Assembly (NCBI GenBank): GCA_950022655.1 | Contig: OX465584.1 | Coordinates: 46,296,723-46,360,722, forward strand | Origin: Alentia gelatinosa | Lineage: Eukaryota; Annelida; Polychaeta; Phyllodocida; Polynoidae | Reading direction: 5' to 3' | DNA: 64,000 bases | Part shown: one piece after another, positions 1 through 10,860 of the stretch | How the letters are laid out: every line of letters begins with the position of its first letter | Numbering within the stretch: position 1 is the first letter of the stretch | Made by a program: the position numbers and the translations under genes | Notes under the pieces: generated by a model | Told to the model about the DNA's origin: nothing | What the model saw: only the letters and a program-made list of their open reading frames with translations | Database searches by the model: none

Positions 1-99
1 TCAGTATGTATCGTTTAGTGTATTTAGAAAAATAATCCTTCCACGCTACTCTTTTTATTTCTCACGTTGATTTCCCTGGTGCCTGGTCCTGGCGTCATC

Positions 100-223
100 A
101 CTACATTAGCTAAAAGGTGAGGGCCTAGTCTCCGGGCGCAAAGCACACTGGGTGAAACCAGCATCTCGGACGATCTTTCGGCAAGCAGAACAAACTGTGT
201 GGTTTTCTACGAAACTACTAAAG
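100..223 (+). other. Possible non-coding first exon of the SRSF7-like gene
   Basis: The first coding exon has a splice acceptor 9 nt before its ATG, so an upstream 5' UTR exon is required. The sequence to about 223 is moderately GC-rich and ends AAAG before GTAATT at 224, a fair donor. The start of this exon is not defined, and an exon outside the window is equally possible. Confidence 0.3.
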
Positions 224-1944
224 GTAATTCTTCATTTATCAATCTGAAAGATGTAGCAATGTTTATTTTACAATATTGTTGGTGTTTTAGGACATTGATG
301 ATGTTCTGTACTAGAGGGTCTAAGGAAAATAAAGGCACACAAGGTCAGCCGATTAAACGCGTCCCGTTTTGCAAATATGGCCGCGGCTTGGGGAAGCATT
401 CTGAACGCTCTATGTTTTGTGTTTTCACTTATCTCTCATAACGATATCCAATTTGGCTCAACAAAATATCCATCTCTCTTTGACAGGAGTATAAATTAAT
501 GATCCATATCAAGATTGTGTAAAGTATAATTAGGTCGTTTTTATAAAAAGCATTGTGCCTTGGAAGTTGGACTCGGAGTTTCAGTTTGTCTCAGTTTTGA
601 CTTTGGTTGGAACTTGTACTGTAGCCATGTAATGATTGATAATGTAGGTAGAGTATTAACCACCCATATCCATTGATTGAGCGGAGAAAGTGAAGCGCTG
701 TCCAATCTAAAACGATATACTATGGTGCAATGGTATAATGCTGGGTATTTATTAATTTATAGGAATACGAGGATGTGGCTACCACAAAACACACAAAAAA
801 TCAGAGCACTTAATTAGAAAACCTTTTTGAGAAAACAGATGATAGAGCTGGGGACGTCTGTTTATCGGATATTATCCTACCCCTAATAAACTAAAGGCCA
901 TAGGCTTAACATGGATTCGTTCATATCGCAGGGATGACTAATTTTCTCTGTGTGGCCGTATATTTCCTTGAAGTTGACACTACGCAATTCTCCGATCCGG
1001 CTTGACACTTCTGGTTCAAAATACCCTCCAAATCATGCAAATTTACGCCAAAGCGATCCGCCATCTTGCCTGGTGAATACAAAGCGCTGTCAGAGTCTAA
1101 AATGGCAAAAAATCTGTATTAATCGACCTTCGTACATGTAATAGTTAAAACGGGATTATTTACATTATTCAGACATAATTTAAATGTGCCAACTCAAAGA
1201 ATATCGCTTGTTTCGACGACTTGTTGACATCGCGTTTACAGTTTAAAACTGGGGTTACCACATAATCATTTGGTCTGAAATTGCGAGGGAAGTCTAATTT
1301 TGTCCGGAGAAATTCTTCAGAAGTACTTAAAACATCCTCACACTTTAAAAAGTAACATACATGGAAGTCCAAACGGCCCAAAGGCTTAGCACTGCGGAGG
1401 TGTGTCTCCAAAATGGCTGTCAAGGCGGTTCATAGCGCCACCTATTTCCAGGCCGGATCGGAGAATATGGGATTTGTTTATGTCACTACTTTCTATTACT
1501 GAAAAATGTGGAAATGGGGTAGGATAAAATCGAGATGCCACTCGTTTGAGTCTGAGTTTACTCATTTTGTTGGCTCTGTAATCTCACTCGTCTTCGACCC
1601 GTGAAATAACAGAGCCAGCAAAATGCATGACATAAATTATGTAGTCTGCATACTACACGACTAGGGGACCTGGCGCACCCTAGCGGCCTGTGGTTTCTTG
1701 CAAAGTGTTACTTCCATGACTTTACAGGTACCCTGAGAGACTTTCCCTATTATCAAGAGACGTCACAAGTTTGAGTCCGAGCTTATTTATGTCGCACATT
1801 TTGTTATGTTCTTTGAAAAATGAGATGCGAGAGAATGTATGGCAACTTAAAAAGAATCCTTAAAATTTGTCGTCACTAATTTTGGAGTCAACAAGAGCTG
1901 TTAACAAATATGCGTCTTAATTATGAACTATTTTATCTTCACAG
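224..1944 (+). other. SRSF7 5' region or first intron
   Basis: AT-rich and without a recognised gene. It holds a CpG-containing patch near 355-400 (ATGGCCGCGG at 378) and the inverted-repeat element at 987-1474. Short open frames here have no recognisable content. Confidence 0.4.
987..1474. repeat. Element with 15-bp terminal inverted repeats
   Basis: ATTCTCCGATCCGGC near 984-1000 recurs as its reverse complement GCCGGATCGGAGAAT at about 1453-1468. The roughly 490 bp between them is non-coding. This fits a small non-autonomous DNA transposon in the SRSF7 upstream region, but no clear target-site duplication was found. Confidence 0.45.
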
Positions 1945-1952
1945 ACAGTATC

Positions 1953-2164
1953 ATGCCCCGTTTTGGGCGAGATGCATCTTTAGGGTGCAAGGTGTATGTT
2001 GGAGACCTTGCCCGTGATGCATCAGAAAATGAACTGGAGAAGGCCTTCAGCTATTATGGCCCATTGAAGAATGTGTGGGTAGCTCGCAACCCACCCGGCT
2101 TTGCCTTCATTGAATACGATGACCAAAGGGACGCAGAGGATGCTGTCCGCGGAATGGATGGAAC
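1953..2164 (+). CDS. SRSF7: SRSF7-like coding exon 1 (RRM)
   Basis: The acceptor follows a pyrimidine tract and ends at 1944; the ATG is at 1953. The donor is GTAAGT at 2165. It encodes residues 1-70 plus two bases of codon 71, nearly the whole RRM, including AFSYYGPL and PPGFAFIEY, which match the SRSF3/SRSF7 RRM closely. Confidence 0.93.
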
Positions 2165-5100
2165 GTAAGTATTATTCTTAAAATATTTCATGAAATGATT
2201 ATCAATTATTCTGGTGCAAGGTTGGGGGTCATATTGTAGAACTCTATCTTAAGATAGGCGGGTCCATTCTAACGGATACAAAGGTTCATTTAGTTAGTAT
2301 GTACTATTTGGTTCTGCTATTTACTCATTCCGATATTTCATATACATGGGCAGCACTCGCAGCGTTAGAATATATACTGGTATATATCGATTCATAGCCA
2401 TTCTGATCCAAAATATGTCATAAATGTTTTCATCAGCGTTTTTAATTTCCGATTTTTCCCCGATTCCCCATTTCCATCCTTGTTTACTAGGCAAGGCTCT
2501 GACGAATTCTGGTGATATTGTCTTTCTGCAGGACCTTGTGTGGTGCACGTATCCGTGTCGAGCATTCAACTGGGAAATCTGGCCCAAAGCCATGGGTTTC
2601 ATCATCTCGAAAGGGACCTCCCCGTCTGCGCAAACCGTATGATCCCAATGACAGGTGTTATGAATGTGGAGGTCGTGGGCACTATGCCTACGACTGTTCA
2701 CGTTCTGGCGGTCCCAGCAGAGGTAGAGCGTCAAGGTAGAGAATCCTCTTTGATATCTTCGTTTTCACACACTTACTTTTCAAACATTATAGTTCTACTG
2801 TTGCACTTAATATTGTCAGACTTCTCCTTTTTGTTGGATTTATCCTAAAGCATTTTGAATGGTTTGTACTATGAACACGTTCTTTTTAACGGTCTTTGTT
2901 GAAATATTAACGTAGATCACTTGTATCTGGAATTGCTAAAGCATAAATGTTTGCTAGGGCAATTGCAGTTAATAGAAACAATAAAAGAAGTAACTGTATC
3001 GTATCTTATATATGATGTAAAACTTAATATTTTTATTCATTGGAGTGTACATCTACCTAACAGAAGATTTACTTACTTACCGCAGACATATTTCCATCCA
3101 CTCTTTGTTGGAATACCGACCCGCTATCAGCCGTAGACCAGGTTGAGACAACACATCACAGCACTCAGACCCCTTGTCCTCTCTGATCAGCCAACGCTGA
3201 CCACGCAGACCGTCCCTTCATCTTCTAGATTGTTGTTAGTTGGATTTGATGTCGTGCATGCGGCCCGGGGGCCGTGGCCATGTTGGATCCCCTCAACATG
3301 TGGCCATGGTGCCCTGCCTGAAGTCGCACTTGCCCCACCCGAGTCATCCCTGCAGACCACTAGACCTAGATAGGCGGACCTGCCAGCCACGAGTCAACTC
3401 GTCCACTCCTATCTGTTAACCTCATCAAGCCGTCATGGTCCAAAAACACATGATCGAAATAAATGCGGACGGTCCGTCATCAGTCCACCCTTTTGACAAC
3501 CGTAGAAAGCTGGCATCCGACACGCCATCCAACCATCCAACCATCTTGACAACCCTAAGACAACGTGTGTCAACATGACAGCCGATCTAGACAACTGCTC
3601 TTAGACCACTCCTGAAAGAACCCCCCCGCCATTTTTGTGTGCAAATCGGCGTAAGTTATGCCGGGCAGCGGTTTCAAAATTTTGATAATAAGTTTGTGGA
3701 GGGTACTCAACATGACCCTTGTTGGTGAAAGAGGGTGGGGGTGATGCAAGAATATATATCTACTCTAGTTATCGAGATATATACCTACTTGAAAAGGGGG
3801 AAAAGTCTGCTTTTCTGTTCAATTCAAATCACACCACCTTGGCCTCACTGACCATGGGAGTTGAGAAGTTAAACAAGAAAGACAAAGTGCTGTAGATCAA
3901 GAGGGTATGATTATCTTGACGCCAAGAGTCGCTGTACAGTAGAAATAAAACCCTGCCAACCAAGACATAACCTGTCTAGGTTAACAGTGATTCTTAGTAA
4001 CATACATACCTGATTACAGGTTTATTTCCTATTCGATTTTTTTTTCGTTTTTATTAATTCTATCCACTTAATTAGTTTCCTAGACTAACAATTATGCGCC
4101 ATCTAATCCTCTTTATTTTCTCTGTAGGTCTCGATCACGGTCCCGCTCGGTTGAACGCTATGGAGGCAAAAGGGACGGGAGCCGATCTCGCAGCAGGTTA
4201 GTATTTACATTTTAGTACAGAGTGTCGTTGGGTGGTAATAACATACAGCTGAAAGGATAAATGTAAGAGGGCGAGGGCCCTTTATATGATTTTCCTCCTG
4301 ATTGTTCCCCAAGTAATTTCTCATGTAAAAAAATGTATATTACATAAACAGTTGTCATTTGAATATTATATAAACTCCAATTGCTTTCGTTAGTTGCTAC
4401 GTCCACAGAGTATAAAGTGAAATAACGTTTTTTATATCGATTATCGATATTTCATTTTTTGAAGACAACATCAGTCGGCGCACAGAAAAAGGTGGATAAG
4501 TTACTCTTCTTTACGTTGGTACAGGAAACATAATTCTTGTATATCTAGTTTTTACAGACTGGATGATAAAGACACAAAATAGAATAGCTATAAAACGAGA
4601 GATTCTCATATGTCTTACGTAAGGCATACTTTATTACAGGGGCCGCTACTACGGGAGCAGGAGCCGCTCTAGGTCAAGGTAACCTGTCTATATGTCTTTG
4701 TCTCCAGGTACTAGGGATGCAGCTTTTTAACACCACCAGGTGTTCGCACATCAAATCTGATACGGCAGATTCCCTGATCTACATAAAGGGGATGAAACTA
4801 GCCTATTTGGCTACTACTCTGATTTTAGAGTTGGCCTGATGTAATTGTTTTTGGGTTTTTTTTCTAATAGAACATGAAGTAAGAGATCTATTGATTATCA
4901 GTGTATATCTGTACAATGTATCCACTTCTGATACATTGTCGAAAGTAAAGTTGTCCAGATAACAAGATGTAAAAAGGCGTATCTTAAAGCGTAACTTAAA
5001 GCTTTCGGCTGGAAGCTATAGACAGTGAAGCCCAAATATTCAGATATACACAATTATGATATACATCATAAAAGCAAAAGTGAATATTGAATCGGATGTA

Positions 5101-6301
5101 GAAATCTGCTTTAGTATGCATGTAAACTGAAAATTCGTAAACACAAGAAAGTCATTAAAAAACTACTGCCCCTTCTAAACTAGTGCGGTAAGTTTGGTGC
5201 TCAAGTAGTCAGAGATGGTAGCTTTCCATTTTTTCTTGGATATCTACAATGTTACATTATTGGCAGACGTTAACAACCTAGAGTTTACTCTGACCTGTAA
5301 TTAAATTGGCCATCTTATTGTATTTTCTCAGAGGACCATACAGGTCTAGATCAAGGTCACCACCACCTCGGGATCGCTACAGGACAAGGTCTCGTTCTGG
5401 CTCCAGGTCACCCATACGTCACAGATACTCCAGGTGTGTAACCAGTCTTTGTTCCTGACAAATCCCAAAGACAGAATAAAGAAGCCGTTCATTCGAAACG
5501 GTCCACTTATCTATACGTTTAAGAATTGAATTTGTTGTCATACTCATTTTGACCTTCATAAGGTTTGGATAGTCCTCTAAAAACAAGGAGCATTGGTAAC
5601 TGAATATTGGTGGATTGAATTCAAGATATTGTGTGTAATTTCTTCGTTCCGTTGGACTTCCATACGGAATCCGTGGTTGGAAAAAATTTGAATTCAAGAT
5701 ATTGTTATAGCTGACGCAAAGTCTAATTAAAGGGCCACTCCAAATGAAAAATTAAGACAGCCTCTCTGTTCAATTACTAGCACGGTTTCATAGAGATACT
5801 GTGTTACAGGGTATATAGGAACTGGTGCGATGTAAGATTAACTCATTGAAAAAAAGTGATAATTGTACTTGCTACAGGTCTTGATTACTCTTCTCTATGA
5901 ATTACACATACCGATGCAAAAGTATATAACATATACAGGGATGCAAGTTTTCCGATAAATGACGGGATTCCTACGTTTCATATACACCGACAACACTAGA
6001 ATATATATATCAATTCCTAGCTATTCTTTTCTGAAATAATGTTATAAATGTTTCTTTTTTATAAGTGTTTAAAAATTTCTGATCTATTTTCCCCAGTTCC
6101 CACTTTCATCTCTTCGTATAAGGTTGTAGATGAGATAAGAGGAGAAAGTACTTCATCATCCAGCCAATACATAGTGTCCATAGTAAACTATCTACAAAGA
6201 AATACATGTCCTAACACATTTTTATCTCTTGTAGGTCAAGGTCTCGGGACGGAGATCGCAAGTCAGACCGCGGCAGTCCATCAAGAAATGGCGGAGATTA
6301 G
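1953..6301 (+). CDS. SRSF7: SRSF7/9G8-type SR splicing factor, six coding exons, 230 aa
   Basis: The six exons join in one frame to 693 nt (230 aa plus TAG); human SRSF7 is about 238 aa. An RRM comes first, with RNP2-like KVYVGDL at residues 13-19 and RNP1-like PPGFAFIEY near 47-55. A zinc knuckle C-X2-C-X4-H-X4-C follows (Cys113, Cys116, His121, Cys126). The rest, from about residue 127, is an Arg-Ser tail. The knuckle separates SRSF7/9G8 from SRSF3, which lacks it. The family acts in the nucleus in splice-site choice, alternative polyadenylation and mRNA export; the RS tail is phosphorylated. The ATG at 1953 sits 8 nt inside an exon whose acceptor ends at 1944, so the 5' UTR must be spliced. 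All five introns between coding exons are phase 2. I am confident of the family; orthology to SRSF7 rather than a lineage-specific SR gene is likely. Confidence 0.93.
2330..2480 (+). repeat. Dispersed repeat family R5, copy 1
   Basis: It shares the block CGATATTTCATATA.., TATATATCGATTCATAGCCATTCTG and a following ATAAATGTTTT/TTTCCGAT pyrimidine-rich end with copies at 5935, 7115 and 60300. All copies have the same orientation. This one ends about 50 nt before an SRSF7 splice acceptor. Confidence 0.6.
2532..2735 (+). CDS. SRSF7: SRSF7-like coding exon 2 (RRM end and zinc knuckle)
   Basis: The acceptor TTTCTGCAG ends at 2531 and the donor is GTAGAG at 2736. The 204 nt start by completing a Thr codon and end with two bases of an Arg codon. 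It carries the last RRM strand (RIRVEHSTG) and the CCHC knuckle, with [11 protein letters not shown] and GHYAYDC almost identical to vertebrate SRSF7. Confidence 0.93.
3229..3650 (+). other. SRSF7: Candidate poison cassette exon in SRSF7 intron 2
   Basis: This stretch is richer in C and G than the flanking AT-rich intron. A pyrimidine-rich acceptor (CATCTTCTAG) ends at 3228, and a perfect GTAAGT donor lies at 3651-3656. Read in the frame handed on by coding exon 2, it runs 48 codons and stops at TAG 3371-3373, so inclusion would truncate the protein before the RS tail. Vertebrate SRSF7 and SRSF3 are known to carry highly conserved poison exons. Exon use here is inferred; the acceptor could instead be the one ending at 3190. 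Confidence 0.4.
4128..4196 (+). CDS. SRSF7: SRSF7-like coding exon 3 (RS tail)
   Basis: The acceptor TCTCTGTAG ends at 4127 and the donor is GTTAGT at 4197. The 69 nt are phase 2 at both ends and encode an [19 protein letters not shown] stretch. Confidence 0.88.
4640..4678 (+). CDS. SRSF7: SRSF7-like coding exon 4 (RS tail, 39 nt)
   Basis: The acceptor ATTACAG ends at 4639 and the donor is GTAACC at 4679. This small exon is phase 2 at both ends and encodes [13 protein letters not shown]. The upstream intron has little pyrimidine, so the exon may be optional. Confidence 0.82.
5332..5433 (+). CDS. SRSF7: SRSF7-like coding exon 5 (RS tail)
   Basis: The acceptor TATTTTCTCAG ends at 5331 and the donor is GTGTGT at 5434. 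The 102 nt are phase 2 at both ends and encode [20 protein letters not shown] and further SR dipeptides. Confidence 0.87.
5935..6115 (+). repeat. Dispersed repeat family R5, copy 2
   Basis: It begins CAGGGATGCAAGTTTTCC and continues TATATATCAATTCCTAGC, GAAATAATGTTATAAATG and TTTTATAAGTG. The copy at 60300 matches it along most of its length. It lies in the last SRSF7 intron, about 120 nt before the final coding exon. Confidence 0.7.
6235..6301 (+). CDS. SRSF7: SRSF7-like last coding exon
   Basis: The acceptor TCTCTTGTAG ends at 6234. The exon encodes [18 protein letters not shown] and then NGGD, followed by TAG at 6299-6301. Confidence 0.87.
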
Positions 6302-6920
6302 ACATGCGACAGGAGATGGTCATAGAACTACGGTTCGCGTTCATTAAAATAACCGATTCTGATGGTGATCTTAATAAGTTTGATGCTGAATACTTACGGA
6401 GGATTTCTACTCTAAGAAGAATGTTCTTCTCACATGTCGTATTGTACTCCCTGACACCTAAGATGTAGTTGTTTTCTACACAGTCAATTCATTTCATCTC
6501 ATCATTTGTGTCCATTGGATCTGAATATATCAATACTAGATTAAGTCATACAGTCATCGAAAGAAGAGTTTGTAGTCGCTCATTTGCTCGTCTAACACTG
6601 AACCTATTTCGGAGTCCTAACCACCATGAGTTTTCATGCCGTTTGTTGTTTGTGCTGTTCACAATGGATATGGCGAAAAGGAAATTAACATTCCAGTTTT
6701 TGTTTGAGTGTTAATGGAGAAACTGAAGTGAAACTGCCATATTTTTCCTTTTACCTCAGATTGATTGATTTAATAATTTACCTCAATAGCAAGCTATAAC
6801 TGTGTATGACTCGAGGTCATTGGTCACCGTGTGAACATTTACTGATTGGAGCGAAGGTAATGGATATATTGGAAGTTATGATGGAAGGTTTACCTTAATA
6901 AATCTTGAATCATTATTATG
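6302..6920 (+). other. SRSF7: SRSF7-like 3' UTR
   Basis: AT-rich sequence after the TAG with no long frame of interest. It probably ends shortly after the AATAAA at 6897-6902; a second AATAAA at 7003-7008 offers an alternative end. Confidence 0.55.
6897..6902 (+). terminator. AATAAA poly(A) signal
   Basis: A canonical hexamer about 600 nt after the SRSF7-like stop, followed within 40 nt by GT/T-rich sequence (ATGTTGTCTTAGTTTC). It is the most likely cleavage signal for this gene. Confidence 0.55.
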
Positions 6921-7114
6921 TTGTCTTAGTTTCTCTTCACAGTTCACTTTTCCTTAAGAGTGAAGCATTATAAAGTTGTGGCATCGAGGCACTAGAGAAA
7001 CGAATAAAAGTCAATGTAACTATGGAAAAACGATAGTTTTACTCGTCTGCAAATACATTCCAATTTCTACTCTGGATGTGAGATTAGAGAGGAAGGTCTC
7101 AGAACCAAAAGTTG

Positions 7115-7235
7115 TTGGAATATGTATAGATTCATAGGGATTCTGTTCGAAAATAATGTTTTAATTTTTTTTTTTTTATAAGTATTTTACTTTCCTGGAT
7201 TTTTCAGTCCTGACATTCGTCACTGAGTAAAGCTT
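7115..7235 (+). repeat. Dispersed repeat family R5, copy 3
   Basis: It matches the 3' half of the family: TATAGATTCATAGGGATTCTGTTCGAAAATAATG, then a T-run, TATAAGTATTTTAC and TTTTTCAGTCC. It lies just past the SRSF7 3' end. Confidence 0.55.
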
Positions 7236-7807
7236 AAAATAGATAAAGTCGGTCCCCCACCGAGCTTCTGCTCCTATACCGGTGCCAATTTTCCGGAACC
7301 TTTTCCGAATCCCTGTGGCAAGAAAATGTAATTTAATCAAATGGGAAATCCACATTTCACCGTTCTCGATGTGATATCACAATAATTACCATGCATTACT
7401 TAAAACGATGTAGGAATCCTATCGAACTCGAACTCCCCCTGAATAAATGGATGTCCAATGCATTACTTAGTACAGGGATGCCAGTGAGGTTTGGAAAGAA
7501 ACCCGGGAATATTTAAACCCATATCCACCACAAATCCTTTGCCATAAATGATACTTTTGCACCAGATATTAATAACTGTTAGTATACAAACTACAGGGAT
7601 GTTAGTTAGGCTCAGGAAAAACATTTTTGAGCAAGAAATATCAAAAGGCGTTTCATATATTCTGTAATGTCATATAAAGGAGACAAAGGCCAGATAAAGT
7701 GTAAAAGCGTTAAGGAGTAGTGTATTTTAGTAACAGCAGTGGTACATCCAATTCGGGTGACCCATGAGCTGAACGTCGGTAATAGAACTAGAACTTCTAG
7801 GCATAAA

Positions 7808-8015
7808 TGTTCACGGGCCCGAGTTCGGCAGCTGAGCTCATCCGTCTATCAGCTCGATGCCACAGTGGCGCACCAGAGCAACCGCCGTCCCTATATAGGG
7901 AGTTGAGATCTTGTGACGGTTACTCACGCGGGGCCCAAAACCTTCCTGTGTGGTCCCCCTGGACCGTATACGGGGGATCCGGTGTACCCTCTCTGCTGTT
8001 CTCGCCATAATACCA
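7808..8015. repeat. GC-rich island, possible SINE or tRNA-like sequence
   Basis: About 200 bp, sharply more GC-rich than its surroundings, with a small palindrome CCCTATATAGGG near 7890 and many CpG sites. The edges are abrupt. It may be a recently inserted short element, but I found no second copy in the window and no firm Pol III boxes. Confidence 0.3.
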
Positions 8016-8894
8016 TTCATAAAATGTTAGAGTTATCAAAAGATTGTACCAAATCTGATTATCTACTTGAATTTGAAAAATGTACGGAGCAAGTGGTGCC
8101 TTCTAATAATGAATGCTTTCATAATAAACCAGCAATTATAAAGTAAGTTACAAATATATTTAACAGGAAATACGTTTTAGAAATGAGCTGTGAATGGAAG
8201 GGTGGTATTATTGCTGACAAGATTCAAGCCAGACCCATGTTTTGATCACAACATTGGTGCCAACCTTGCAGTGCAGTCTCAATAACAGTGTCAAGGTGGT
8301 CTTCGAATATTTCAAAGGGTGACAACACTAATTAGTGCAGTCAAGGGAAAGTTATTATATAGTTACATCTGTTCTAGTGCCTTAGTGCAGTTCAATATTC
8401 TGCAAAACTAAAGGGTTCAAGATGTTTTTGTTTGGCAATCACTGCACTCAGGGAAGGGATATCCCAATATTTGGCACCAAAGCATTGGGAAAGCCCGCTG
8501 TGCGTGGGTAGAATGACATCACACTAATGTGGTAAGAGTGCGCAATCCCACAAAGTACCAGAAATATAGACTGTAGTACAATATGTTGTCGCCAGGGCCA
8601 GGGCACACAGGCTCAAACTAAGACTGTTATGGGGTGTCATTTTGAGTCAGGAATTCCTTCCTCCGCTGGTACTAATCTGCCCTGACTTATTTGCCAGTAA
8701 AAGTGGCTAGAGTTGGGCTAAAATTAGAACAGCCAATCATGAAATTCCTTTCGCGCATCAGGCAGAGGGCACAGGCAAACGGGAACCGTGCTCTGTTAGG
8801 CGCTTACAGACCATAAGCCTAAGGTAGCACAGTCTAGAAACGGACTACCAGAAATATGGAGGCATTACCCATAATGCACCAAACAATGGTGGCC

Positions 8895-9232
8895 ATAGGG
8901 AGCCAAAGTGAACCCACTGAAAACACAGATACCCTTTAACTGAACCCCATTTCCGATGGCCAGTAAGAATGAGGCTTAGTGCTAAGCTTTTGTTTTTGGT
9001 CTCTTTTGTTACTTTTGGAGTGTAGTTTATTACTTCCGTCTCTGAATAACTCTGTCTCGAAGCTACGATGACAGTTGTTCAGTTTAGCAAAAATATGGAT
9101 CTAAAAGATTGGAGAATGACACATAATCTCGAACCTACATAGTCAAAGTACTGAGCGCCTATATCCGGAAATGGTATTTTGTGACCAGCTATCCGTGGTT
9201 GCAGCGGGTTCACTTTGGCTCCCTATTACCTG
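8895..9232. repeat. Inverted repeat pair, arms about 30 bp, about 270 bp apart
   Basis: ATAGGGAGCCAAAGTGAACC near 8896 is repeated as its reverse complement GGTTCACTTTGGCTCCCTAT ending near 9229. Similarity continues a little further on one side. The sequence between is non-coding, so this may be a foldback or TIR element. Confidence 0.5.
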
Positions 9233-9497
9233 GTGTGGACACATAAGCCAGGTTTCCAGGCTAAAAATGTAAAACCCCACTCCCCATGGATCTGGTCCTG
9301 GAACGATTTTGTATGTCTGAGCGGCCCTAACCCTCCTATCGGTTTTCCCAGTCCCATGACTTATGAAAAAACAGGACACCAATGTGAAAATAAAGAGACT
9401 GTCCTCTGTCCAAACGGAGGTGGTCTGCCAAATGGATTAAAATAAAACGATTCCGCTCTTAGTAAATTGTCGGGGTTTGGGGTGTGGTGTACTTACG

Positions 9498-9680
9498 CAA
9501 GGATGTCAGTCTGAGTGAGAAATGTGGAAATATTTTTCATATGGAAATTCCTGTTGCATAGGAACTGACGAAATGTGGAAAACACGTCTGTTGCGGCCAT
9601 GGTATGGATCTGAAGGCTTGTGGGGAGGTTAAAATCACTGACCTATTCGCATGAATGAGGCTAGATCATTATTGTAATTT
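9498..9680 (+). repeat. Dispersed repeat family R4, copy 1
   Basis: It begins AAGGATGTCAGTCTGAG and includes GTGGAAATATTTTTCAT, CTTGTGGGGAGGTT and GAATGAGGCT. All are shared in the same order with 27371-27545. Weak related starts (CAGGGATG..CAG/TAG) lie at 7474 and 7595. Confidence 0.65.
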
Positions 9681-10100
9681 CAAGGAGGACAAATAATTTC
9701 ATATGCTGAAAACGAAAAAGTTGAAAGTTGCTATTTCTGTTACAGGGTTAGTTTTCAGACATTTTTTATATAAATGATCTTGTGGAATTCACTTAGAATA
9801 CATCGAAGCATCTTTGGGTTGTTCAAACGACTTTTATGTATCCCGCGGGTAGTACAGAGCATGATTAAAATTAAAATACATGAGTGCTCTTTCCCACCAG
9901 TATGAATTGACAACAAAACAGTTCGTCATAATCATAATAATGATAAATTCACTGGTCCAGCAACAGAACAGCACCGAGACCAGGTCGATATCACAGGCAG
10001 TATAGTCATCAATGACAGGGATGGCATACCTTCTTTTATCTCACCTCGGTATTTTTCTCCATAGGCTTAACATTAGGAACTCGTACTCCATGGCCGTGAA

Positions 10101-10172
10101 GTTCGTGTACCCAATACCCAATGGCGAATTCATTTTATCAATAAATAATGTTGTACATGGTGAGATAAAATC
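10101..10172 (+). repeat. 72-bp direct repeat, copy 1
   Basis: GTTCGTGTACCCAATAC to GAGATAAAATCA. It recurs at 10788-10860 with a few substitutions. The unit contains a small hairpin, ATTTTATC..GATAAAAT. Confidence 0.75.
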
Positions 10173-10310
10173 AGAAATCCACTCAATGTAAATAGCTTGG
10201 TCCGCATTCCACCGCAGAGTAATTCACTCAGCTTCGCTTTGTGAATTATTACTCTGTGGTCAAACTCGGTGGAGTACGGACCAAGCTATTTTCATCTTGT
10301 GGGTTTCCTT
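10173..10310. repeat. Foldback element with near-continuous stem
   Basis: The inner arms TAGCTTGGTCCGCATTCC and GGAGTACGGACCAAGCTA (10193-10288) pair with two mismatches. Within them CAGAGTAATTCAC pairs with GTGAATTATTACTCTG. Outside, GAAATCCAC pairs with GTGGGTTTC. Almost the whole 138 bp can fold into one hairpin with a loop near 10238. A MITE is likeliest; a transcribed hairpin is possible. Confidence 0.65.
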
Positions 10311-10787
10311 CTAAATGAATGTTGTGGGGACCTTCAGTTCTAGCAATATGATAAGCTATGGATGAGGAAACCCCACCAGGAATGGTATCCGGCCTCAGAC
10401 TAGTACTAGTTCCCTGGACAACCACTAGTGGGCTTGGCAGTTGTTAATCTTTTGCCCGACATCGAAACCAGTCCCGAACTCCCCCACGCCAGCAACCGTT
10501 GTTGCTCTCCCGACCCACCTCGTGCCCCACCCAGTGCCGTCAGGGCTCTAGTAGGACGACAGGACGGGTTTTCTATCAAGGGATGCCAGTACGGTATGGA
10601 GTTATCCACTTGTCGATCTTATACAATCTACATCCTAATTTCCAAAGGGCAGTACTAAATATGCAGCTTTCCTTAGATCAGATATAACTGCTATAAAGTT
10701 TTTAAGCATGCATCAACTGCATGTATCTATTTAGCGGTATGAAAAGTTGAAATAAGATACCTTAATTGGTATTCCTGAACTTCAAAA

Positions 10788-10860
10788 GTTCGTGTACCCA
10801 ATACTCGATGGATAATTCATTTTATCAATAAATGATGTTATACGCGGTGAGATAAAATCA
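10788..10860 (+). repeat. 72-bp direct repeat, copy 2
   Basis: Second copy of the unit at 10101, 687 bp downstream in the same orientation. The segment between includes the foldback element, so the pair may be the ends of one composite element or two insertions. Confidence 0.75.
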
